Source: an uncultured Corynebacterium sp.
GTDB taxonomy: Bacteria; Actinomycetota; Actinomycetes; Mycobacteriales; Mycobacteriaceae
Direction of reading: 5' to 3'
Length of the DNA: 64,000 nucleotides
Assembly (NCBI GenBank): GCA_943913645.1
Contig: CALTYZ010000011.1
Coordinates: 1-64,000, forward strand
In this document: one piece after another, positions 43,566 to 51,988 of the stretch
Layout: every line of letters starts with the position of its first letter
Numbering within the stretch: the stretch's first letter is position 1
Made by a program: the position numbers and the translations under genes
The notes under the pieces: generated by a model
What the model was told of the DNA's origin: nothing
The model's database searches: none
What the model saw: the letters and a program-made list of their open reading frames with translations, nothing else

Positions 43566-44557
43566 TCGGCGGGGGAATCTGCCTCACCCAACAGATCAGC
43601 CACAAGCTCTGCCGCAAGGTTAATCAGCGGCAGAGCGGCCATAGCTCCGGCTGCTTGGCCCACAGTCATGTCGAGAGCAAGCACCGGAGTCAGATCAAGT
43701 GCCTGCACACACGTCAGATGCGCAGGCTCAGGGCTGAGTTGGCCGGCGATGAGCCAGCGTTTTGTCCCTGGCGCAAGCCGCTCAGCGACGTAGGCCGCAA
43801 GGGCTGGATAGGCGCCGTCAATAAGCAAAGGCGTACGGCGCGCCGCAGAATGCGCGATCAGTCCAACCAAGCAGGCGAAGTCTTGCCCAGATATCTCAGC
43901 AAGCACCCGGGGGATGTCATCGCGAAACCCGCGGACGCGAAACATCGCGTCGCGCACGATTGCGGTTTTGACCTTCCACACGTTATCGCTGATACCGGAG
44001 CCGCGGCCGACAGCCTGGGCCGGTTCAGTACGCGTAAGCGTGCCAAACACGGCGGCCGCGACGGTGGTGTTGCCCACCCCGAGATCCCCCGGAATGATCA
44101 GGTCTGCACCAGCATCAATCTCTTGGTCCGCGACTGCGACGCCGAGTTCACATGCGCGCGCGAATTCAGCAGGGCTCATCGCCGCAGTGGTGTCGATAGG
44201 TTGGGTGGGGGTAGACAAGAAGTCGTCGACAAGTCGCACACTTGCGCCTGCAAGCCGGGCGGCGGCATTCGCAGCGCCACCACCTGCGGCGAGTTCAGCG
44301 GCCTGCGTCTGCGTGGCGTCGGCAGACCAAGCGGAAACCCCGCGGCTTGCGATGCCGTGGTTGCCGGCAACGATGACCGCCCGAGCTTTGCTAAACGGCT
44401 GCGGTGCGTTTTTGCCCTGCACCGCCGCCACCCACGCGCCAACCGGGCCCAGACGCCCGAGCGCGCGGCCTGCGACGGTGGAGTTCAGCGCCTCGAGCAC
44501 CGCCTGAGACCGAGACTCGCTCGGGGAATCCACAGGGGGAAACGACACTAGAGACAT
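43562..44557 (-). CDS. cobT: Nicotinate-nucleotide--dimethylbenzimidazole phosphoribosyltransferase
   Basis: The protein (about 331 residues) has the family stretches VIVAGNHGIASRGVSA, LIIPGDLGVGNTTVAAAV, and AYPALAAYVAERLAP. It makes alpha-ribazole 5'-phosphate for the lower ligand of cobalamin. The phosphatase domain of the RNase HI fusion at 3.7-4.9 kb could act on that product. cobU and cobS are not in the window. The start may be ATG 44557 or 44566. It follows the DUF3043 gene on the same strand with about 10-20 bases between. Confidence 0.9.
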   Translation of the reverse strand: MSLVSFPPVDSPSESRSQAVLEALNSTVAGRALGRLGPVGAWVAAVQGKNAPQPFSKARAVIVAGNHGIASRGVSAWSADATQTQAAELAAGGGAANAAARLAGASVRLVDDFLSTPTQPIDTTAAMSPAEFARACELGVAVADQEIDAGADLIIPGDLGVGNTTVAAAVFGTLTRTEPAQAVGRGSGISDNVWKVKTAIVRDAMFRVRGFRDDIPRVLAEISGQDFACLVGLIAHSAARRTPLLIDGAYPALAAYVAERLAPGTKRWLIAGQLSPEPAHLTCVQALDLTPVLALDMTVGQAAGAMAALPLINLAAELVADLLGEADSPAD

Positions 44558-44575
44558 CTTTGACACTTGCGTTTC

Positions 44576-45298
44576 CTACACCTTCGAACCGAGCGGGACC
44601 TGCGGCTTCGGTGAGCGCCAAGTGCGGGGCTGCGTGGCTCGCGAAAAGGCATACATGCCTAAACCAAAACCCGTCTCCGTGGTGTCCGGGAATTTTGTTC
44701 GCGCTGCGTCATTGGCGCGTTTGCCGATGATGAACGCCTCAATGAAAATCGCGAACATAAACACCAAAGTGATGACTGACAGTGCGGAGGCAAGGCGCGG
44801 CAGCCACGTGCCTAACAGCAAGACAACAAGCAGCACCAGCGCAAGCGGCATGACGTAGTTGTTGAAGAATCGGCGCGAGTCGACCCAATTACGGACGTAG
44901 CGGCGCACCTCGCCCTTGTCGCGCTCCATGAGGTAGCGCTCATCGCCAGCATCAATCTTGGCCTGCAGCTCGCGGGAGGCTGCGCGGTTGTGTTCGCGCT
45001 GCTTTTTCTTGTGCGCCTTCCACTCGTCTTTACTCATGGTCTTTTTCAAGTCCTTGTTGCGCTGTTTGAGCTGCGCTGGACTGAGGGCGTTCGGGTCGCG
45101 TACCACTCCGCGTTTAATTTCCTGGTCGACGCGTTTCGGGGTCGGCCGCCCTTTTGGTGGGGTGTAGCCCTTCGGGTATTTTGGCGTTGCCTCGGTGCTG
45201 CCTTGTGCGTTTTGAGCAGCATCTTCGCCAGCGGATTCAGGCTGCTCGCTCGTCGTTGAGCCACCATTTGATGCGGATTTCTGCCAGGGAAGTTTCAC
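44576..45298 (-). CDS. DUF3043 membrane protein
   Basis: The 240-residue protein starts MKLPWQKSASNG. The N-terminal 90 residues are polar and include a basic region (PKGYTPPKGRPTPKR) and KKTMSKDEWKAHKKKQRE. Then MERDKGEVRRYVRNWVDSRR precedes two membrane segments near residues 145-165 and 170-190. This matches DUF3043, an actinobacterial family of unknown function. GTG start with GAGGGC upstream. Confidence 0.8.
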   Translation of the reverse strand: MKLPWQKSASNGGSTTSEQPESAGEDAAQNAQGSTEATPKYPKGYTPPKGRPTPKRVDQEIKRGVVRDPNALSPAQLKQRNKDLKKTMSKDEWKAHKKKQREHNRAASRELQAKIDAGDERYLMERDKGEVRRYVRNWVDSRRFFNNYVMPLALVLLVVLLLGTWLPRLASALSVITLVFMFAIFIEAFIIGKRANDAARTKFPDTTETGFGLGMYAFSRATQPRTWRSPKPQVPLGSKV

Positions 45299-45459
45299 GC
45301 CCTCTAGGCTACAAGGCCTCTGCGCTGGGGGAGTAGGGGGCCGAAAGGGGCGAACCGTTGCTTGAAATGCCAATCGGAATAGAGCCGGGACGAGTGACGT
45401 TGAATGGCGTAGTTCGAGTACCCTGGGGCCACACTCCCGAACCAACGAAGGAGAACCTT

Positions 45460-45804
45460 ATGTCTGCACCGACGTCCGCTACTGGTGTAAATCTCACCGA
45501 TGCCGCAGCTGCGAAAGCGAAGGCGCTGCTAGATCAAGAAGGCCGCGATGACCTTTCGCTGCGTATTGCTGTCCAGCCAGGTGGTTGTGCCGGCCTGCGC
45601 TATCAGCTGTACTTCGATGACCGTGAACTCGATGGCGACAAAGCTGATGAAGTCGGCGGTGTACGCCTTGTGGTGGACAAGATGAGCGTGCCGTACTTGG
45701 CTGGTGCGACAATTGACTTTGCCGACACGATTGAGCAGCAAGGCTTCACCATCGATAACCCCAACGCGGGTTCCGCCTGCGCTTGCGGCGATAGCTTCAA
45801 CTAA
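45460..45804 (+). CDS. HesB/IscA/ErpA family iron-sulfur insertion protein
   Basis: The 114-residue A-type carrier has the three conserved cysteines at positions 43, 107 and 109 (GGCAG and SACACGDSF). It would receive an Fe-S cluster and pass it on to apo-enzymes; nearby candidates are LipA and the Rieske protein QcrA. The ATG follows AAGGAGAA by 6 bases. Confidence 0.92.
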   Translation: MSAPTSATGVNLTDAAAAKAKALLDQEGRDDLSLRIAVQPGGCAGLRYQLYFDDRELDGDKADEVGGVRLVVDKMSVPYLAGATIDFADTIEQQGFTIDNPNAGSACACGDSFN

Positions 45805-45822
45805 GCCACTGCTTGACGCCGA

Positions 45823-45856
45823 AATCCCCGCACTGTCCTTGACCTGTGCGGGGATT
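45823..45856. terminator. Hairpin shared by convergent genes (Fe-S carrier and S41 protease)
   Basis: AATCCCCGCAC and GTGCGGGGATT pair perfectly (11 bp) across a 12-base loop. T tracts are short on both strands, so termination strength is uncertain. The stops of the two convergent genes lie 19 bases on either side. Confidence 0.6.
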
Positions 45857-45874
45857 ATCTGTGTGCAAACGTGC

Positions 45875-46861
45875 CTATGAGCAGCTGTGCTCGTTTCGAA
45901 GCCACTGCACGGCCTGCTCTTCGCCGCCGTACACGTCGGGCTCGATCGGGTCCTCGGCGAACGTCTCACCGGTGCGCGCCTTATCTTTTGCCACAGTGAG
46001 CATCAGGCTGCTGCCGTCGGGAAAGTCATAGACCATGTTCGCCGAGGCGTAGCCTGCGGTGGGGGTGCCGAAACTGTGTGACTGCTCCAACCCGCGGAAG
46101 GCAAGCATAGTGGCCTCACCGGAGGAGGCGGTTTTATCATCAACAAGCACCGCCACTGGCACGCCGTCCCACTTGCCGCCGGAGGTTTCGGTGGGGCTGC
46201 CGCCACCGCTGACAGCGTTGCCGTTGACCGTCACCGGCATCGAGGTCTGGGCGGAGACAAACTCAAGCACCGTGCCGTCGGGCAGGACAGGCGACAAACC
46301 GGCGATCATCGGGCCCATGTCGCCGCCGTCGTTGCCGCGCAGGTCCACAACCACGCCGCAGGCGCCGTTGTCGCGTGCGTGTGTCAGCCCGTTCGCGAGC
46401 GTGTCGGCATAGCGCTGGATGTCATCGTGGCGGCTGACACCCGGTACCGTTGCCCACGCGATACCGCCCTTGCGTTCCACAGTCACAGGTTTCGCCTCGA
46501 CCTCGACGGATTCCTGCTCGGTGCCCGGATCGATCAGGTTCGAGTGCTTGCCTCCGGCGGCACGGACGGCGTCGTTGAGCACCGGGCGCATGGCCTCGCG
46601 CGTGTCGAGGTACTTCACGGCCTCCAGCGCGTTCGCCTTCGCCTCGGCGAACTCAGGGGTATCGGCGTAGATGCCCTGGCCTGCCAAGTCGAGCACGGTT
46701 TTGGTGTAGCGCTTCGGTGTATCGGTGCCCATGAACCTGGCGGTGCCGGTGAACATGGCTGTTGCCGTTGGACCGTAAACATATGCGGCGACACCAGCGG
46801 CGATCAGCAGGACGCCGAGCACCGAAGCGGTGGTGACGAGGACCTTGCGTGCGGTTGACAT
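45875..46861 (-). CDS. S41 family (tail-specific type) peptidase
   Basis: The 328-residue protein has an N-terminal membrane segment (residues 8-29) and a catalytic domain with VVDLRGNDGGDMGPM and the nucleophile serine in DDKTASSGEATMLAF, the S41 motif. No PDZ domain was recognised between them. It should act outside the membrane. The same strand carries ltsA just upstream. Confidence 0.85.
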   Translation of the reverse strand: MSTARKVLVTTASVLGVLLIAAGVAAYVYGPTATAMFTGTARFMGTDTPKRYTKTVLDLAGQGIYADTPEFAEAKANALEAVKYLDTREAMRPVLNDAVRAAGGKHSNLIDPGTEQESVEVEAKPVTVERKGGIAWATVPGVSRHDDIQRYADTLANGLTHARDNGACGVVVDLRGNDGGDMGPMIAGLSPVLPDGTVLEFVSAQTSMPVTVNGNAVSGGGSPTETSGGKWDGVPVAVLVDDKTASSGEATMLAFRGLEQSHSFGTPTAGYASANMVYDFPDGSSLMLTVAKDKARTGETFAEDPIEPDVYGGEEQAVQWLRNEHSCS

Positions 46862-46935
46862 GGTTCACATTCAACCGGCAGGCCGCAAGCCTTGCAATAG
46901 TCCCAGCTGTACACACAAGGTAGTGCGGGCACTAC

Positions 46936-48858
46936 CTACAGTTCGACCGGGTATTCCTTGTGGTCGATCTGCGGGTCGATGCGATTTTCCACGAAAATGC
47001 CGTGCCAGACCATAAACGCCAGCACTGTCCACAGTCGACGCGAGTGGTCGGACACACCGTCGCGGTGCTCCTTGAGCATCTCCAGGACCTGATCCTTGGC
47101 AAAGATGTCCTCGGTCTGTGACTCGCGGATCGTATCTTGCGCCCAGCCGAAGAGCTCGTCGCCGGCTAGCCAGTGACGCATCGGCACGGGGAAACCCAGC
47201 TTCTTGCGGTGCAGCACGTGCGGCGGAACGATCTGCTCCATTGCCTTGCGCAACGCGTATTTTGTTGTGCCTTCGGCGATTTTTTGACTAGTCGGGATTG
47301 TCTGCGCGACTTCAAAGACCTCTTTATCGAGGAATGGAACGCGCAGTTCCAGCGAGTTCGCCATGTTCATCTTGTCGGCTTTGACCAGAATGTCGCCGCG
47401 CATCCACGTGAACAGGTCGAGGTTTTGCATGCGCGCGACCGGATCCATCTGCGTCGAGGCAGCGTAGATCGGCGCGGTGACCTCCCGGTGGTCCCATTCG
47501 CGCTTTGCCCACGGCAGCACACGCCGCAGCTGCTCGAAGTTAAAGGAGCGGGCGTTGCCGTAGTAGCGGTCCTCCATTGGAGTGGTGCCGCGTTCAAGCA
47601 GGCTTTTTCCCTTCATGCCTTCTGGCAGCACGCGGCTGAGGCGGTTTAACCCCTTGTTCAGTGGGCTGGGAAGTTTCTCAAACGGGGCGAGGGAAAGCGG
47701 TTCCTTATATATGGTGTAACCGCCGAAGAGCTCATCGGCGCCCTCCCCAGAGAGCACTACCTTGACGTGCTTGCGTGCCTCTTGTGCCACAAAGAACAGC
47801 GGGACGAGTGAAGGATCAGCAACAGGGTCGTCGAGATACCACATGATCTTCGGAATAGCGTCCGCGTACTCCTCAGGGGAGACGATTTTGACGATGTGCT
47901 CGACACCGATGGCTGCCGCTGATTCAGCTGCGACATCAACCTCGGAGTAGCCTTCGCGCTCGAAGCCGGTAGTAAACGTCAGCAGGTTCGGGTTATGGCG
48001 TTTTGCAAGCGCCGCGATGGCTGTGGAGTCAATCCCGCCAGAAAGGAATGAGCCAACGGTGACGTCAGCGCGCATATGCTTTTCGACGCTGTCTTCCAGC
48101 ACTCGGGCGATTCGGTCATAGAGCTCTTGTTCCTTGCCTTTGGGTACTGGCTTTGATGCGAAGGTCGGTTTGAAATAACGCTCCGCACGGACCTCTTGAC
48201 CTGGCTTGATGGTGACCGTGCAGCCAGATTCGACGCGTCGAATCTGCTCGTGCAGACTCTCCGGTTCCGGGACGTATTGCAGGTCGACATAGTGGACGAT
48301 GGCGCGCCGGTCGAGTTCAAGATCGAGTCCAAGCTCGTTTGCCATCTCCAGTATGGATTTCTTCTCAGAAGCAAACACAGTGCCAGCCGGGGTCGTCGCG
48401 TAGTAGAGCGGCTTAATGCCGAATTGGTCGCGTGCGGCGAACATCGTCTTAGTTTCGGTGTCCCAGATGACGAAGCCGAACATTCCACGCAGGTGCTCAA
48501 CGACGTCTTTGCCCCAGTGGTGGAACCCCACCACGATCGGTTCCCCGTCGCCTTCGGTGTTGAAGGTATAGCCGGCTGCGTTGAGCTCCTCGCGCAGCTC
48601 AACGTAGTTGTAGATTTCTCCGTTAAACGTCAGGGCGTAACGAGACGGGTTCTCCGCTGGGCCCCAGCGCAAGGGCTGGTGGGAATGCTCCAAGTCGATG
48701 ATTGCAAGCCGGTTGAAACCAAACACCGCATCATCGTCGTTCCACGTCCCAGCAGCATCTGGACCGCGGTGATACATGCAGGTCAGAGACCGTTCGACGG
48801 CACTAACGTAGTTCGCGGCGCCGCCATCGGCGGACAGCATTGCAACAAGGCCACACAT
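46936..48858 (-). CDS. ltsA: Asparagine synthetase-like amidotransferase LtsA
   Basis: The 640-residue protein has the class II glutaminase nucleophile Cys2 (MCGLVAML), the N-terminal glutamine amidotransferase domain, and the synthetase domain with SGGIDSTAIAAL as the ATP pyrophosphatase loop. The C. glutamicum equivalent, LtsA, amidates diaminopimelate in peptidoglycan and its loss causes lysozyme sensitivity; the neighbour order ltsA-ctaC supports this over ordinary AsnB. TACGAT lies 5 bases before the ATG. Confidence 0.92.
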   Translation of the reverse strand: MCGLVAMLSADGGAANYVSAVERSLTCMYHRGPDAAGTWNDDDAVFGFNRLAIIDLEHSHQPLRWGPAENPSRYALTFNGEIYNYVELREELNAAGYTFNTEGDGEPIVVGFHHWGKDVVEHLRGMFGFVIWDTETKTMFAARDQFGIKPLYYATTPAGTVFASEKKSILEMANELGLDLELDRRAIVHYVDLQYVPEPESLHEQIRRVESGCTVTIKPGQEVRAERYFKPTFASKPVPKGKEQELYDRIARVLEDSVEKHMRADVTVGSFLSGGIDSTAIAALAKRHNPNLLTFTTGFEREGYSEVDVAAESAAAIGVEHIVKIVSPEEYADAIPKIMWYLDDPVADPSLVPLFFVAQEARKHVKVVLSGEGADELFGGYTIYKEPLSLAPFEKLPSPLNKGLNRLSRVLPEGMKGKSLLERGTTPMEDRYYGNARSFNFEQLRRVLPWAKREWDHREVTAPIYAASTQMDPVARMQNLDLFTWMRGDILVKADKMNMANSLELRVPFLDKEVFEVAQTIPTSQKIAEGTTKYALRKAMEQIVPPHVLHRKKLGFPVPMRHWLAGDELFGWAQDTIRESQTEDIFAKDQVLEMLKEHRDGVSDHSRRLWTVLAFMVWHGIFVENRIDPQIDHKEYPVEL

Positions 48859-49054
48859 CGTGAATCGTAAATACCTCTCGTATTGAATCTGGCGATCAGA
48901 CTGCGATCAAACTTCAGCACGCCGACGAGTACGCCGACGCGATGCTTCCCTTAACAATAGAGATCCCGCAACCACGACACCGGTGCATCCGCACTTAAGT
49001 TGTGTACGCATGCCCCGGATCTGACACAGTGCGAGGCCTCATCCTTTTGCCGTG

Positions 49055-49066
49055 CCCCGAAAGGGG
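49055..49066 (+). other. CCCC-GAAA-GGGG hairpin upstream of ctaC
   Basis: Four G-C pairs close a GAAA tetraloop. The same 12 bases occur at 51297-51308 before ctaE. Confidence 0.6.
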
Positions 49067-49087
49067 GCCAACTTTAGGTGGAAGATT

Positions 49088-49103
49088 TGTGCAGGCTAAC
49101 ACG
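49088..49103. promoter_or_regulatory. Weak GlxR-like dyad upstream of ctaC
   Basis: TGTG-N8-CACG; the GlxR/CRP consensus has TGTGA-N6-TCACA. Only the outer half-site bases match. Confidence 0.25.
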
Positions 49104-49273
49104 ATGGACCGCAGCCCGTGAGTGAAAGCCGAGCTTTCTTCCAGCACTACGGCCGGTTGGAGGGCTCGAACCAGAGTTGCGCACTCGTTGCTGGCCGTGA
49201 CGGCGTCGAGCTGGATTGGATTTCCAACGGAGGTATTGGGATGAACTATTCTGTCTCAGTAGGAATGCTCGTG

Positions 49274-49304
49274 GGAACGCCTTCGAATGTCGAAGCGGTG
49301 TTCC
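49274..49304 (+). other. Stable hairpin in the ctaC leader
   Basis: GGAACGCC pairs with GGTGTTCC (one G-U pair), then TTCGA pairs with TCGAA across an ATG loop, with a 2-base bulge between. That is 13 pairs. It ends 15 bases before the ctaC Shine-Dalgarno and has no T tract. Confidence 0.65.
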
Positions 49305-49337
49305 TGTTGGTGAGTGTGGACAGGAAAGGCAACACAC

Positions 49338-50432
49338 GTGGAAAAGCAAATGAGCCGCGGATTCGCAAAAAAGGCTAGCGTCGCGGGTGCCATGCTCTTT
49401 GGCGGTCTCGCACTAGCTGGGTGCGAGGTTGCGCCGCCAGAGGGCCTCGCCCGAGTTTTGGATATGGGCTGGCCAGACCCGGTTACCCCGGAAGGCACCC
49501 AGATGTACAACTTCTGGGTGTGGACATGGGTCACTGCGTGGATCATCGGCATCATTATGTGGGGCTTGTTCCTGACCGCTATTTTTGCGTGGAGCAACAA
49601 GCGCCGTAGCAAGCAAGGTGCAGGAGAGTTCCCGAAGCAGTTGCAGTACAACGTGCCGCTTGAGCTCGCGCTGACGATTGTGCCGATCGTTATCGTGATG
49701 ATCTTGTTCTTCTTCACTGTTCAAGCACAGACGCGCACTACAGCGCTGAACAAAGACCCACAAGTGACAGTTGATGTCACCGGCTATCAGTGGAACTGGA
49801 AGTTCGGCTACGCCAAGGTCGGCGCCGAATTCACTCCGGACGGTCAAGAGTACGACGGTACTGATGTGGAGCGGCAAGCGCTGGCGGACGAGACCAAGCA
49901 TGATCCGGAAGGAATGCGTAACGCAAACCCGATCCACGGCACTTCCGAAGGTGACATCTCGTACCTGAACTTCAACGAGATTGAAACTGTTGGAAGTACT
50001 GAGGAAGTTCCGGTACTCGTATTGCCAACTGATACCGCGATCGAGTTCCGGCTCGCCTCTGGCGATGTCAACCACGCGTTCTGGGTACCCGAGTTCCTGT
50101 TCAAACGTGACGCATACGCGCATCCGGAATCGAACCAGCAACAGCGCGCCTTCCAAATTGAGCGCATCGAATCCCCCGGTGCCTTTGTTGGCCGCTGCGC
50201 CGAGATGTGCGGTACCTACCACGCGATGATGAACTTCGAAGTTCGTGCGGTCACGCCTGAGCAGTTCCGCGAGTACGTCGAGTTCCGTATGGCCAACCCG
50301 GATGCCCCGAACTCGGCAGCGCTTGAATCGATCGGGGAAGAACCGTACGCGACGTCCACCCGCCCATTTGTTTCTGATCGCACGGGCAGCCGTGATGGCC
50401 AGAACGTCACCGACCCGAACGCGAACGTTTAG
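49338..50432 (+). CDS. ctaC: Cytochrome c oxidase (aa3) subunit II
   Basis: The 364-residue protein has a lipobox ending GLALAGC (Cys29), two membrane segments near residues 60-85 and 105-127, and a periplasm-side cupredoxin domain with CuA ligands in GRCAEMCGTYHAMM. It accepts electrons from the cytochrome bc1 QcrC. The GTG start at 49338 was chosen over GTG 49314 because AGGAAAGG lies 10 bases before it and MEKQMSRG resembles the known N-terminus. Confidence 0.95.
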   Translation: MEKQMSRGFAKKASVAGAMLFGGLALAGCEVAPPEGLARVLDMGWPDPVTPEGTQMYNFWVWTWVTAWIIGIIMWGLFLTAIFAWSNKRRSKQGAGEFPKQLQYNVPLELALTIVPIVIVMILFFFTVQAQTRTTALNKDPQVTVDVTGYQWNWKFGYAKVGAEFTPDGQEYDGTDVERQALADETKHDPEGMRNANPIHGTSEGDISYLNFNEIETVGSTEEVPVLVLPTDTAIEFRLASGDVNHAFWVPEFLFKRDAYAHPESNQQQRAFQIERIESPGAFVGRCAEMCGTYHAMMNFEVRAVTPEQFREYVEFRMANPDAPNSAALESIGEEPYATSTRPFVSDRTGSRDGQNVTDPNANV

Positions 50433-50449
50433 AAAGAGAGAGCAGAATC

Positions 50450-50881
50450 ATGGGAACCGGTGCAAGAGTTTTTTACGCAATCGGAACGTTCCTCGCCATG
50501 ATGGCCGTGTTCTACATCATCTCCACCAGCTGGGTCGGAGAAGACGCATGGCTGTTCGGTCTCGAGTGGATCGGCGCGGTCGGTCTTGTGCTTGCAACTG
50601 CGCTGTCTTTCATGCTCGGCGTGTACCTTGATTTCACCGAGCGCCGCATGGACATCGTCCCTGAAGACTGGGAAGAGGCAGAGATTGAAGACGGGGCTGG
50701 CGTGCTCGGATTTTTCTCCCCGCATTCCATCTGGCCGTTTGCAATGTCCGCTGGTGTCTTCTTCCTCGGGTTGGGTATTGCCTTCTACCAGCTTTGGTTG
50801 CTGGCCTTCGGTGCCGTCTTCCTGATTTGGACAACGACCCAACTGAATCTTCAATATGGCATTCCGCGCGAAAAGCACTAG
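50450..50881 (+). CDS. ctaF: Cytochrome c oxidase subunit IV
   Basis: The 143-residue protein has four membrane segments and a polar loop (DFTERRMDIVPEDWEEAEIEDG). This is the actinobacterial CtaF, a small subunit of the aa3 oxidase that stabilises the complex. It follows ctaC after 17 bases with GAAAGAGAG as Shine-Dalgarno, and a terminator follows. Confidence 0.93.
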   Translation: MGTGARVFYAIGTFLAMMAVFYIISTSWVGEDAWLFGLEWIGAVGLVLATALSFMLGVYLDFTERRMDIVPEDWEEAEIEDGAGVLGFFSPHSIWPFAMSAGVFFLGLGIAFYQLWLLAFGAVFLIWTTTQLNLQYGIPREKH

Positions 50882-50903
50882 TCCGATCTTGTAATTCGGT
50901 TTC

Positions 50904-50947
50904 AACTCACCCCTACAGACCTAGCTGGTTTGTAGGGGTGAGTTTTT
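50904..50947 (+). terminator. Rho-independent terminator of ctaCF
   Basis: AACTCACCCCTACA and TGTAGGGGTGAGTT pair (about 17 bp with the inner bases), followed by TTTTT. It ends the ctaC-ctaF transcript and separates it from ctaE. Confidence 0.9.
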
Positions 50948-51032
50948 CGGAGTGTCATCTCGCTGCAACGCCCTCACCGGTGGGAAGGGGGTCAACCAAA
51001 AGTTTGCTAGGTGCGTAGTTTGACGACACGAA

Positions 51033-51048
51033 TGTGTGATCTGCCACA
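51033..51048. promoter_or_regulatory. GlxR/CRP-like dyad upstream of ctaE
   Basis: TGTGTGATCTGCCACA has TGTG-N8-CACA with the spacing of GlxR sites (TGTGA-N6-TCACA), though positions 5 and 12 differ. GlxR controls respiratory genes in C. glutamicum. A moderate match only. Confidence 0.35.
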
Positions 51049-51294
51049 CGATCCGATGCATTGGAAGTATTGACCCAATTTCGACGGCGGATCCCGCTTC
51101 GCGCCGTCGCAAAAGAAAGCATTGACGGCAGGGAAAAGCCCCAATTGTGACCTGCGCCGATCGGGTGTCGACGAAACTTCTCTGTGCCCCCGAAAACATG
51201 CCGTTTACGGCTCTTTATCATATTTAGGGCGAAAAAATGGCAGGTTGCAGCCTTGCTGTGAAAACACTGCCGGGGGTAATCGAGGTGACTTTAT

Positions 51295-51310
51295 GTCCCC
51301 GAAAGGGGAT
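51295..51310 (+). other. Hairpin with GAAA loop covering the ctaE Shine-Dalgarno
   Basis: GTCCCC pairs with GGGGAT (one G-U pair) across GAAA. The GGGGA in the 3' arm is the only Shine-Dalgarno-like sequence before GTG 51321, so folding would hide it. Confidence 0.55.
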
Positions 51311-51320
51311 AATCGCATGC

Positions 51321-51941
51321 GTGACGACCGCAATTTCTAACCAGGCTATGGCGACGCCGCAAGATCGAGTGTCCGCGCTGAACCGACCGAACATCGTCAG
51401 CGTTGGCACCATTGCGTTCCTCGCCCAAGAGTTGATGTTCTTTGCTGGCTTGTTCGCGATGTACTTCACATCGCGCGCAAATGGGCTAGCCGCTGGCGAC
51501 TGGGGTAACCAGACCGCTCATCTCAATGTGATGTTCGGCTTGATTATCACTGTCGTTCTGGTGACATCCTCAGTGACCTCCCAGTTGGGTGTCTTCGCAG
51601 CTGAACGTGGTGACGTGTTTGGGCTGCGCAAATGGTTCGGCGTGACTATCGCCCTCGGTGTGATCTTCCTTGGGCTTGTCGCGTTCGAATGGGCTGAGAT
51701 GATTCACGCGGGAGTGACCATCCAATCCAGCGTGTACGGCTCCGTGTTTTACATCATTACGGGCTTCCACATGGCTCACGTCACAGCCGGCATCGTCGCC
51801 TTCATCGTCGTCATGCTGCGTGTAGCGAAGTCGAAGTTCACACCTGCGCAGGCGACTGCCGCAATGGCGACCTCGTATTATTGGCACTTCGTGGACGTGA
51901 TCTGGGTCGGAGTGTTTATCACGCTGTACATCGTCCAATAA
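51321..51941 (+). CDS. ctaE: Cytochrome c oxidase (aa3) subunit III
   Basis: The 206-residue protein has five membrane segments and the subunit III features LAQELMFFAGLFAMYFTSRA, FHMAHVTAGIVAF and SYYWHFVDVIWVGVF. It is part of the bcc-aa3 supercomplex. The GTG start gives MTTAISNQA, consistent with known corynebacterial proteins; the longer open frame is not used. It heads the ctaE-qcrC-qcrA-qcrB operon. Confidence 0.94.
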   Translation: MTTAISNQAMATPQDRVSALNRPNIVSVGTIAFLAQELMFFAGLFAMYFTSRANGLAAGDWGNQTAHLNVMFGLIITVVLVTSSVTSQLGVFAAERGDVFGLRKWFGVTIALGVIFLGLVAFEWAEMIHAGVTIQSSVYGSVFYIITGFHMAHVTAGIVAFIVVMLRVAKSKFTPAQATAAMATSYYWHFVDVIWVGVFITLYIVQ

Positions 51942-51988
51942 GGACGCCCGGTCAGACGTAACTCTCAAAGTTGGCATAAGGGAACAAG

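Larger units (their letters stand above)
48859..49337. promoter_or_regulatory. 479-bp divergent control region of ltsA and ctaC
   Basis: No convincing gene lies here; an overlapping 86-codon frame (49118-49378) enters ctaC and is probably chance. The region holds a CCCC-GAAA-GGGG hairpin at 49055-49066, a TGTG-N8-CACG element at 49088-49103, a large hairpin at 49274-49304, and the ctaC Shine-Dalgarno AGGAAAGG at 49320-49327. The ctaC mRNA may have a leader of over 200 bases. Confidence 0.5.
50948..51320. promoter_or_regulatory. 373-bp control region of ctaE-qcrCAB
   Basis: No gene seen. It contains a TGTG-N8-CACA element at 51033-51048 and a hairpin over the ctaE Shine-Dalgarno at 51295-51310. 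A 15-codon frame starting ATG 51293 (MSPKGDNRMRDDRNF) overlaps the ctaE start in another frame. The mRNA leader length is unknown. Confidence 0.5.

Noticed and set aside
49118..49378. 86-codon frame upstream of and overlapping ctaC
   Set aside because: It runs through the leader hairpin and into ctaC in another frame; composition is not protein-like. ctaC has its own good ribosome site.
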